From Lachnospiraceae bacterium (GTDB lineage: Bacteria > Bacillota > Clostridia > Lachnospirales > Lachnospiraceae), in NCBI GenBank assembly GCA_022781985.1, contig JALESH010000063.1, positions 1 through 64,000 on the forward strand: 64,000 nt of DNA, in the 5' to 3' direction. Numbering within the stretch: the first letter of the stretch is position 1; each line of letters begins with the position of its first letter. The notes beneath the pieces were generated by a model that did no database searches, was not told the DNA's origin, and saw only the letters and a program-made list of their open reading frames with translations. Of the stretch, positions 17,814 to 25,304 are shown in pieces. A program made the position numbers and the translations under genes.

Positions 17814-20800
17814 TTAGGCCACTTTCAAATTCTTCTGCATTTTATCCTTCTTACAGAACAGCACAATGGAGATACATGCAAGTCCCATGGACAGGAACCA
17901 CTTCGGATGAATCGGATCTCCTGTCTTAGGTGTGGCATCCATCAAGCCTTCTGTCAGGTTGCCCTTATCCACATAAATCGTGTAAGGAGAGAAATGGGTT
18001 GCCGTAAACTGGATACATGGAACACCATCAATGGTTGTAAACCTGGTGCCCAGCTCCTCCAGCTGACCATTAACCACACTTGCTGCCCTGTTATTGCCGG
18101 CATACTGAATCAATGCATCCGGCAGGGGCAGAGTTATGTCTACGGTAATCCCCGACACATCTGTGATCTTCGTCTGACCTGTGGAATCGTAAAGGCTGAT
18201 ATCCATAGGCAGATAAGCTATATTGCTCAGGTCACCGTATTTTGCCTCTAATGCAGCAATCACTGCAGCTGTAGCCTGAGGATCCTCTGTGATCTTTACA
18301 ATATAATTATCAGAGGAGCCGTTCACGTTGGCAGAGGCAAGCCCTGTATTGGATATTCCGGGCTTACTGATATCCACTGTGGTAGCAGTATTTCTTCTCG
18401 TATTCCTGTAGTTGCCGCTTACCGAATATCCGGTCTTATAGTTGGCTGTGATCTCCACATCGTTAGCCGGCATGGTAAAGGTCGTGGATACCGCTGACTG
18501 ATTGGCAAAGCCCACTCCCTTGGAGGAACTGCTCCAATTGCTGAATACAGTGCCGTCCGATGCCGCATAGGCATTGATGCTGACTACTGTTCCCGCCGTA
18601 TATTCGCCGGATCCGCTTCCGCCGTTGATAACTGCCTTATATTTCTGGCTGTTGCCGGATACGGAACTGTCGGAGTTGGAAGTGCCGGAGCCGTTCCCGC
18701 CGCCATTATTGTTATTATTTCCATTGTTGTTATTGCCGTTATTGTCATTATTGCCGTTATCCGAGCTGCCGCCTCCCGGAGCATACATGGCCACCACATC
18801 CAGATCCTTTGTTACATTCTGCCATGAAGTAGCGGGATACCATCCGGTAAAGGTGTAACCGTCTTTTTTAGGATGAGCAGGTTCAATGGCGCTTTCTCCC
18901 TCTTTTACAATCTGGGTTCTGCCTACCATCTGGGTCATCTCAGTATCAGCCCAGAAGTTCACCACATAGGTACCCGGCACCCTGTCAGAATACTGGGCAT
19001 AAATATCAATATCATTGGTAATGTTCGTGTAATCCCTGTCCCATCCGGTGAAGACCTTACCTTCTATTTCCATCACATCCTTGGAGGGTGCGATAGCACT
19101 CCTGCCCTCTGCAACCTGCTGGGTATACTCACGCATTTCCGCCTTATTGATATCAAAGAAGCGAACCCTATAGGTCTTTGCACCCATAGGCTCATAAAGA
19201 GCCCAAATCTCCGTATTGTCTACAATGGGATTATAAATATCCGGGCTGGGCTGCCATCTTACAAACACATAGCCGTCCTTTTCATGGTTAGGCGCATCCT
19301 CTGCTGTCAGCTCAATGTTCTCTCCGTCCATAATCCGTCTTTCCTCAATCAGAACCGGATTGGACTCATCCACAGCATCAAAGAGCATCACTGACCATCT
19401 CACCTTCATATCCGCACTGGTAGTAGTGCCGATATAATCGTAAAGTGTGGCATAGTCAGCCGCATTGCTGTCCGGCAGGCAGACAAATTCAAAGGAATCA
19501 ATTTTTCTTGCCGCATTGTCAAAGGTCTCTCCCTCATCTGAGGTATATCCGAATGCATCAGGTGCAATATTGCCCACACTGTTAGGTATGGTTACAAATC
19601 CAAGACTGGTGGTATTCCAGAAGGATCCCCTGTCAATGATTCTGGCTGTCTCCGGCAGAACAACATCAAAGAGTCTGTCCATCTCTGCAAAGCATTTAAT
19701 CGGAATGGTGACGATACCACTCTTACTCAGATCCACCTTGGTGACCCTGTCACAATCCATAAAGGCTTCCTTCGCAATTTCAGTCACACCCTCCAGTTCA
19801 TCCGGACCTACCGCCCTGGACCCCACAAGCACTCCTCTGCTCTCCAGGCATTCCACAATCTTTGTCCTGGCACCATCACCCGAAATACCGTAGATGATAC
19901 CGTCCGCACAGGTAAAGCTCTGGCTGTTGGGGAAGGAAACGTTAGCAATCTTTTCACATCCGCTGAAAGGTCTCAGCCCCAGAGTCGTGGTCTCCGGCCC
20001 TATCTCTGCCGCTGCCAGCTCAGGACAGCCGTCAAAGGCATAGTCTCCCACCGTCGTGGCTCCGCTGATATATGCCGCCGTAAGCTCCGGCATCCTTGCA
20101 AAGGTATAGGGTTCAATGGTGACGATACTCTTGGTGGTAACAGACTTCACATCCGGGGCTGCTTCAGAAAGATATGTCTCGTCTGCCTTCTGTCCTGTAC
20201 CCAGTACCCTTCCATCCTTGGCCAGCCCCGAGAAGAGTCCCTCCTTTATGGAGTTGACCCCTCTTGGAATCACGATATTTTCAACACCGTTCTTAATATT
20301 CAACTGGTTCTCTGTCAATGTACCTGTCCCAAAGGAACCAGCTGCTTCTGCCGCTATACTGTCTGTAATATAAGGATATTTATACTTGTCAGAGGATCCC
20401 GCCTCTGCCGCAAATCCTCCTGTCACCTCTGCCTTGGTGGCAAAATCCTGCAGTTCTGACATCTGTGTGTCAGGATTATACTTAACTGTCAGATTCGTAG
20501 GCATTCCGCTGTAATATGTAATATAGGTGATGGGCTGCTCTCCCGCATTGATTCTGGAGGAAGCCATCATCGCAAACTTGAAGGGCTCTGTATTGGTTCC
20601 GTCGGCCTTCTCTATATCACCGGTGAAGCTTAAGAACGGTGCCTCATTCAGAAAACCTTCATCTCTGCAGGCATCTCCCTCTGCACCGCCGTCCTTATGC
20701 AGCTCAGACACCACCTGTGTAGCAAAGGCATCGGTTCCTATCTCAAGCAGGCCGGATGCATTGGAGAAAATCACGTGTCTCAGGTTGTGACTTCCCTTAA

Positions 20801-22694
20801 AAGCATTGGCACCAATACGCACCAGGCTGGAGGGCAGCGTCACCTTCTGAATCGAACAGTTGTCATTGAAGCTGCCCTGTACTATGGATTTGATGTCATA
20901 GGGCCCGATCTTCTCCGGCATAACAATCTCCGGCACCTTGGGGTTGATCCGGTTTCCTGCCGCATCCTCCACTCTGAACTCAATCAGATCCCCATTGTCA
21001 TTGACAACATACACCAAGCCCACTGCGTCACCGCTGTCGTTCTTGCCGGGCTCTACGATTTCATATCTCTCTTCCCCTAAATATTTAAATGCCACGTGTT
21101 TTACATTTGCTGTGTTATGAGCCGGGGTCTTCTGGGTATTGTTGCTTCCGGACACATAACCCGGCGCCTCAAAATAAAACCCACTGCCCACGTCCGCTTT
21201 AAAAGCATCAAAGCCATACTGGCCGTCCACCTCACCCTGGGTAGTACCTGTCTTGCCCAGCTGATCGGAATCCGCATCCGTCACAAAGTCAAGCATTTCA
21301 CTGGAGGTTGTGATTTTTTTCAGGCTGGTGCACCCCATCACTGTGGAAAGATGGAAGACCCTCTGCCCTTTATGGTTAGCCCCATGATAAGAGTCAGGCA
21401 GGGTAAGGGACTCTAATGAGGTACAGTTCAGAAAAGCCTTGTAGCCAATCTTGTTCAGAGTGTGATTCAGCTCTCCGCCGGTACCTACCCCTCCCATGTT
21501 AATCTCCTTCAGGCTGGTACAATTTTCGAAGCAGAAATCACCGATTGCCTGGGTTGCCGTGGGCAGGTCAAAGGTCTGCAGAGACCTGCAGTTGGAAAAG
21601 GCATGGTCTCCCAAGGTGTTCAGGTTCGTATAATAATCCATATTGACCTTATTTAAGTTGACACATTCTGCAAAAGCATAGTTGCCCAGAATCGCCAGTC
21701 CGTTGCCGGGTGTAAACACACTCAGGTTTGTACATCCGTAAAAGGCATAGTTGCCGATTCCGTTCAGATTGGGGCCGATGGTAAGATTTACGATATTGGC
21801 CGCAGCCTTACCCTCCCCACTGCCGCCGAACACGCTCTCTGCCGCACTGGACACATTGCCGGCCTCTACCTTCCACTTCTGTTCCGTGGTATTGTAGGTT
21901 GCATACTGGTTGCCGATATACTGTACCGTAACATCCTGAATCCGGTCATCCTCTGCCAGCTCTACCTCCGTCCAGGCCGGATCTTTTGCATTGGTCAGCG
22001 CTCCCGGGTCTGCCGTGTAGTTTTTGCTGGCATTATCATAAAAGAACAGTTCTCTGCCGATAGCCCCCCAAGTATCCTTGGAATCAGCCGTACAGGGCAG
22101 AAAGGTCTGGAAATAGGGAGCCTCCTCTGTTACCGCAGGTATTTCGTAATCATTAAACAATCCATCCCCATTCAGATCCTCCGGTACCAATACCGGATCC
22201 CCTGACCGAGTGGTAGACCTGACCACTGAATGCTTATAGTACAGCGGCCTTCCCTTTTTATTGGCGGCTGCATATCCCCCATAGGTTCCCTGGGTATCTG
22301 TGTACTTCACATATGCATCCACCTTGTCGGGAATCACCAGGTTACCCTGATTCAGGGTCTGTGTCTTCTCATACCCTACGATAACGGCTGATTTATTCTG
22401 GTCACTGCCCGCATCATAGTTTCCGTTTTTATCCACATAAGCAAAACGGAAATTCCCGTCCTCCGTCTGATAAATAGGTGTATCCGGCCTGATCTCCGGT
22501 ATCACCGCACTTTCGGATGTGACAAAGGGATAGCCTGCGCTCCCTGTGGTCCAGCCATCCGCTGCCGCCTCGGTAGGCTGAACCGGAATCGCGGTCACCA
22601 CCAGTGCCGAAATCATAAACAGACAGCCCAGCGTCTTCCTCAGTTGCCTCCTCAGCTTGAAATTCTTCTTTTTGGTGTTCTTGCCCTTACTCAT
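17814..22694 (-). CDS. Large BspA-like leucine-rich-repeat protein with sortase signal (TPKTGD)
   Basis: A 1626-residue cell-wall protein. It has a basic N-terminus with a signal/membrane segment (about 15-45) and a unique domain (45-290). LRR_5 repeats follow in several blocks (about 295-450, 600-690 and 850-1090). Next come repeats of the Listeria-Bacteroides/InlB type (about 1130-1330, with FTGWDRDYTNI and FTGWYPATSW), an Asn/Gly low-complexity spacer (about 1335-1375) and a bacterial-repeat domain. A C-terminal module is shared with the downstream protein. The end has TPKTGDP, a hydrophobic segment (WFLSMGLACISIVLF) and a basic tail: a complete sorting signal of the kind used by clostridial class B sortases. 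The sortase gene is immediately upstream (27 bases). Confidence 0.9.
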   Translation of the reverse strand: MSKGKNTKKKNFKLRRQLRKTLGCLFMISALVVTAIPVQPTEAAADGWTTGSAGYPFVTSESAVIPEIRPDTPIYQTEDGNFRFAYVDKNGNYDAGSDQNKSAVIVGYEKTQTLNQGNLVIPDKVDAYVKYTDTQGTYGGYAAANKKGRPLYYKHSVVRSTTRSGDPVLVPEDLNGDGLFNDYEIPAVTEEAPYFQTFLPCTADSKDTWGAIGRELFFYDNASKNYTADPGALTNAKDPAWTEVELAEDDRIQDVTVQYIGNQYATYNTTEQKWKVEAGNVSSAAESVFGGSGEGKAAANIVNLTIGPNLNGIGNYAFYGCTNLSVFTPGNGLAILGNYAFAECVNLNKVNMDYYTNLNTLGDHAFSNCRSLQTFDLPTATQAIGDFCFENCTSLKEINMGGVGTGGELNHTLNKIGYKAFLNCTSLESLTLPDSYHGANHKGQRVFHLSTVMGCTSLKKITTSSEMLDFVTDADSDQLGKTGTTQGEVDGQYGFDAFKADVGSGFYFEAPGYVSGSNNTQKTPAHNTANVKHVAFKYLGEERYEIVEPGKNDSGDAVGLVYVVNDNGDLIEFRVEDAAGNRINPKVPEIVMPEKIGPYDIKSIVQGSFNDNCSIQKVTLPSSLVRIGANAFKGSHNLRHVIFSNASGLLEIGTDAFATQVVSELHKDGGAEGDACRDEGFLNEAPFLSFTGDIEKADGTNTEPFKFAMMASSRINAGEQPITYITYYSGMPTNLTVKYNPDTQMSELQDFATKAEVTGGFAAEAGSSDKYKYPYITDSIAAEAAGSFGTGTLTENQLNIKNGVENIVIPRGVNSIKEGLFSGLAKDGRVLGTGQKADETYLSEAAPDVKSVTTKSIVTIEPYTFARMPELTAAYISGATTVGDYAFDGCPELAAAEIGPETTTLGLRPFSGCEKIANVSFPNSQSFTCADGIIYGISGDGARTKIVECLESRGVLVGSRAVGPDELEGVTEIAKEAFMDCDRVTKVDLSKSGIVTIPIKCFAEMDRLFDVVLPETARIIDRGSFWNTTSLGFVTIPNSVGNIAPDAFGYTSDEGETFDNAARKIDSFEFVCLPDSNAADYATLYDYIGTTTSADMKVRWSVMLFDAVDESNPVLIEERRIMDGENIELTAEDAPNHEKDGYVFVRWQPSPDIYNPIVDNTEIWALYEPMGAKTYRVRFFDINKAEMREYTQQVAEGRSAIAPSKDVMEIEGKVFTGWDRDYTNITNDIDIYAQYSDRVPGTYVVNFWADTEMTQMVGRTQIVKEGESAIEPAHPKKDGYTFTGWYPATSWQNVTKDLDVVAMYAPGGGSSDNGNNDNNGNNNNGNNNNNGGGNGSGTSNSDSSVSGNSQKYKAVINGGSGSGEYTAGTVVSINAYAASDGTVFSNWSSSSKGVGFANQSAVSTTFTMPANDVEITANYKTGYSVSGNYRNTRRNTATTVDISKPGISNTGLASANVNGSSDNYIVKITEDPQATAAVIAALEAKYGDLSNIAYLPMDISLYDSTGQTKITDVSGITVDITLPLPDALIQYAGNNRAASVVNGQLEELGTRFTTIDGVPCIQFTATHFSPYTIYVDKGNLTEGLMDATPKTGDPIHPKWFLSMGLACISIVLFCKKDKMQKNLKVA

Positions 22695-22721
22695 TGCGCT
22701 CTCCTCCGCTGTAAACGATTT

Positions 22722-23888
22722 TTATTGAATCCTCTTGGCAATCACTACGAATCTTCCGTTCGTTTGTGAATTGTCGCAGGTTGATAGGGTCAGCAGTTCA
22801 TCTCCGAATCCCGCTGTCACACCGGTATCATATAATGACATCTGTGCCATCTCATTCATATGGGAATTAAATTCCTCAACGGAACCGGCATCTATGAACT
22901 GATAATATTTGAAAGCGATTTCATTCTCTTTCAATACCTTCGTCCGAAACACATACATAACCTGATATATGCTCTTCTCATAGATGGTATCGAAATGAAT
23001 GATACTGTGTTCCTTATAGTACGACTCCTTTGCATACTTTTCCAGATCCCCGAACATCCTGCCTGACCTCATATGGTGTCCATATAAAATCAGATTCTGT
23101 GACCTAGGATAGGCCGTACACCCGGCATCCATAAAAATACTGCCGTTATTGTCCTTTTCCTGATTAAAATTATGGTTCAGATAATAATCATTATTGGATG
23201 TCTGCATGACGGGGTAATCTATTATTGTATCGTCAATTTTCAGCCATCCTATTAGACTTTTGTTCTTATTATATAATGTTTTATATTCATCCAGCACCTC
23301 CGGCAGTTCAATTTTTTCCTCCTCGCCGCGCAAGACGGCAGGCTCCTCCTTCTCCTTTGCCAGCACATCACTGTTCTTCAGGCTGGCGAGCTGTTCATAA
23401 TCTGCACCGGATCTTTCAGCCAGGTAATAATACCAGAAAAAATATCCAAAACAGAAGACCGCTCCCATCGCGCATATTCCCGTCAGCCACCGCCTGCGTC
23501 TGTCCCGAGCCTTTAGTTGGGCAGCTATTTCCCTCCTCATCTCTCCATCAAAATCATCCAGGGAAATTCTCCCCCTTGTTTTTCCTGATTCACTCCTCTG
23601 CTTGGGTTTTTTCTTCCCCCTCCGGCTTCTTCCTCTTTGAGCGGCAGACTGCCTCCCGTACTTTTCCGCCAGCTCATAAATCCTGTCATCAAAGTCGTGT
23701 CCCACCATGGTCTCAAACCGGTAGGCTCCTGCCTTCATCCGGGCATACAGTGCCAAAACCTCCTGAGGATTGTCAAAATCAGTCTGGGATTTGATCATGT
23801 CTATTTTCTTTTTGTCCCGCAGTGCAGCCTCATAATCTGCCCTGGTGCGAAAATGCCTGCCTTCTACTGTATGACCTGCTGCCGCCAC
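22722..23888 (-). CDS. srtB: Class B sortase with long cytoplasmic N-terminus
   Basis: A 388-residue membrane transpeptidase that anchors proteins to peptidoglycan. The catalytic domain (about 205-388) has His271 in LILYGHHM, Cys371 in LTLSTCDNSQ and Arg379 in GRFVVIAKR. A single membrane segment spans about 134-155. Unusually, about 130 highly charged residues precede it, including an Arg/Lys-rich stretch at 85-105. Ordinary SrtB enzymes start almost at the membrane segment. The start is GTG at 23888 with AAGGAG nine bases upstream. It is the first gene before the BspA-like protein carrying TPKTGD, its likely substrate. Confidence 0.92.
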   Translation of the reverse strand: MAAAGHTVEGRHFRTRADYEAALRDKKKIDMIKSQTDFDNPQEVLALYARMKAGAYRFETMVGHDFDDRIYELAEKYGRQSAAQRGRSRRGKKKPKQRSESGKTRGRISLDDFDGEMRREIAAQLKARDRRRRWLTGICAMGAVFCFGYFFWYYYLAERSGADYEQLASLKNSDVLAKEKEEPAVLRGEEEKIELPEVLDEYKTLYNKNKSLIGWLKIDDTIIDYPVMQTSNNDYYLNHNFNQEKDNNGSIFMDAGCTAYPRSQNLILYGHHMRSGRMFGDLEKYAKESYYKEHSIIHFDTIYEKSIYQVMYVFRTKVLKENEIAFKYYQFIDAGSVEEFNSHMNEMAQMSLYDTGVTAGFGDELLTLSTCDNSQTNGRFVVIAKRIQ

Positions 23889-23982
23889 ACTTCATTTCTC
23901 CTTCACATACCTCATCCATCAATATGTAAATATGCGTGCTCATATATCTTCATGAGACGTTACTTATTATATTTTACTATAC

Positions 23983-23999
23983 CTTGAAATTAATTCAAG
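23983..23999. promoter_or_regulatory. 17-base palindrome upstream of the sortase operon
   Basis: CTTGAAATTAATTCAAG is a perfect inverted repeat (6-base arms plus AT centre) about 95 bases before the sortase start, in a divergent AT-rich region of 225 bases. It could be an operator. No strong sigma-A promoter for the sortase gene is visible. Confidence 0.35.
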
Positions 24000-24051
24000 T
24001 ATTTTGTCCATATATTGTAAAAATTTTTTTTATTTTTTTTGATATGCAGAA

Positions 24052-24079
24052 ACAAGGGCAAGCCGCCCTACATAGTATA
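24052..24079 (+). promoter_or_regulatory. Possible sigma-K-type promoter of the cysteine-rich gene
   Basis: AC (24052-24053), 17 bases, then CATAGTATA (24071-24079) fits the mother-cell sigma-K pattern AC-N16/17-CATAnnnTA, about 35 bases before the ATG at 24114. The match is short and could be chance; no good sigma-A promoter is seen in the same place. Confidence 0.35.
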
Positions 24080-24113
24080 AACCATAACCAATAACAAATT
24101 TGGAGGCTATACT

Positions 24114-24341
24114 ATGAGTGATTTAACAGCTACACACTGCGGATGCGAGGCTAACAACAATTCTTGCTGCGGTTCCTTCCTCTGGATTCTCATCCTGCTC
24201 TTCTGCTGCAACGGAAATCATGACGGCTGCGGATGCGGCAACGGTATCTTAGGCGGTATGAACTCCGGATGCGGATGCGACAGCATCATCTGGATCATTC
24301 TGTTGCTCTGCTTCTGCGGCAACAACAATTCCTGCTGCTAA
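24114..24341 (+). CDS. Very cysteine-rich small protein with internal duplication
   Basis: A 75-residue protein with 14 cysteines arranged as C-C or C-G-C pairs (CGC, SCC, FCC, GCGC, GCGC, CFC, SCC). It has two similar hydrophobic segments (SFLWILILLFCC and SIIWIILLLCFC), each flanked by Asn/Gly/Cys stretches, so it looks like a tandem duplication. GGAGG lies seven bases before the ATG, and a terminator follows. No known domain is recognised. The composition recalls chorion-like or spore-coat cross-linking proteins, which is only an analogy. The membrane-like segments could alternatively insert into a bilayer. The sequence itself is clearly coding (strong binding site, own terminator). Confidence 0.8.
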   Translation: MSDLTATHCGCEANNNSCCGSFLWILILLFCCNGNHDGCGCGNGILGGMNSGCGCDSIIWIILLLCFCGNNNSCC

Positions 24342-24361
24342 TCCAACTCCGGCACATCTTG

Positions 24362-24390
24362 AAAATAGGCTCTTATGAGCCTATTTTCTC
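24362..24390 (+). terminator. Terminator after the cysteine-rich gene
   Basis: An 11-bp stem AAAATAGGCTC / GAGCCTATTTT (24362-24372 with 24377-24387), loop TTAT; the stem ends in a T run followed by CT. Confidence 0.85.
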
Positions 24391-24474
24391 TTAAAGGCCT
24401 GCAACCGGAAACTGGGTATATTTCCGTTCTGCGCTACATAAGATTAAGAAAACAAAAGGGGTAAAAGGATTTCT

Positions 24475-24999
24475 ATGGAAAAACAGGAACATGACAGGAT
24501 CAGTGCTTTTGACAGCTTGTATACAACCAATCATATCCAGATCATGAAGATCCTGCTGCCTTATTTTGACCATCCTCTGCACAGCCGGCTGGCCGTATAC
24601 ATCAAATATCTGGAATTCCAGTATGCGCTTTCCTGCTGCGGATCACACTCCCACGAGCTGTATGGATGCTCTCCCGGCAGGGAGGACTTTAATGCAAACA
24701 GCATCTGCGCGGAAATCCTGCCCTTCTGCACCAAGGAAGAAAAGCATCAGATCGAGCAGGCTGCCGGTCTGATGCGCTCTATGGAAACATTCAGAGAAAT
24801 CAGCGCTGCCATGGAAATGTTCAAAAATATTTCTCCCGACTTCCTGTCGGATCTTTCTCCGAATCTTTTTCAGGAGGGCTGCAGCAGCGGCCAAGCAGCT
24901 CCCGGCAATATGACGGATTTACTTATGAATATGCTCTCACCGGAGCAAAAGGCCATGTTTGAAATGTTTGGAGGTAACGGTGCACATGATTCAAAATGA
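24475..24999 (+). CDS. Hypothetical protein, helical, with Met-rich C-terminus
   Basis: A 174-residue soluble protein without signal peptide. The N-terminal half (residues 1-60) is helical with aromatic residues (MKILLPYFDHPLHSRLAVYI). A Cys/His-bearing patch follows (SCCGSHSHELYGC, about 53-65), then helices and a C-terminal Met-rich stretch (MLSPEQKAMFEMFGG). I do not recognise a family. AAGGA lies six bases before the ATG. It overlaps the next gene by 14 bases, so the two are coupled. They follow the cysteine-rich gene but are separated from it by a terminator, so they are not necessarily co-transcribed with it. Confidence 0.75.
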   Translation: MEKQEHDRISAFDSLYTTNHIQIMKILLPYFDHPLHSRLAVYIKYLEFQYALSCCGSHSHELYGCSPGREDFNANSICAEILPFCTKEEKHQIEQAAGLMRSMETFREISAAMEMFKNISPDFLSDLSPNLFQEGCSSGQAAPGNMTDLLMNMLSPEQKAMFEMFGGNGAHDSK

Positions 25000-25264
25000 A
25001 TGGATGAACGACCCCTTAGTTGCTGGAATAGACAGAGAAAAGCTGGAATTTCTCCAGCTGCTGGTCTTTGAAGGTCAGAAGCTCAGCAAGGAACAGCTGG
25101 TACCTTTTCTTATGTCAGTTGCCCAAAAAGGGAAATCCCGAAATATTTCCTTTGATGACGGTGAAATAGACGCAATCGTGACCGTACTGCGAAAGCACTC
25201 CTCTCCCGAGGAAATCGAAAAAATCAACAAGCTGATGTCCATGAAAAGAAAAAACAGGCTCTGA
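24986..25264 (+). CDS. Small hypothetical protein coupled to the preceding gene
   Basis: A 92-residue acidic/basic helical protein (DREKLEFLQLLVFEGQKL near the N-terminus, RKHSSPEEIEKINKLMSM near the end), with no signal peptide and no cysteine. No family is recognised. The ATG at 24986 has GGAGG 11 bases upstream and lies inside the end of the previous gene; a second in-frame ATG is at 25004. The overlap suggests that the two proteins are made together and may form a complex. A hairpin terminator follows at 25271. Confidence 0.7.
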   Translation: MIQNEWMNDPLVAGIDREKLEFLQLLVFEGQKLSKEQLVPFLMSVAQKGKSRNISFDDGEIDAIVTVLRKHSSPEEIEKINKLMSMKRKNRL

Positions 25265-25270
25265 TATTTT

Positions 25271-25304
25271 GAGGATAGCCCGCACAGCTATCCTCATCCG
25301 CTTT
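25271..25304 (+). terminator. Hairpin terminator of the small-gene pair
   Basis: A 9-bp stem GAGGATAGC / GCTATCCTC (25271-25279 with 25287-25295), then ATCCGCTTTT: a moderate T run on the plus strand. It lies between the convergent small genes and leuS. Confidence 0.7.

Noticed and set aside
18700-18760. Repetitive DNA in the large BspA-like gene that might be a CRISPR or tandem repeat
   Set aside because: It encodes an Asn/Gly spacer between domains; there are no regular direct repeats with spacers.
24517-24527. TTGTATACAA resembling the GntR palindrome
   Set aside because: It lies inside a coding region far from the operon and is short enough to occur by chance.
24391-24582. Small minus-strand frame near the start of the 174-residue protein
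   Set aside because: Begins inside the plus-strand gene and ends by the terminator; no ribosome site on that strand.
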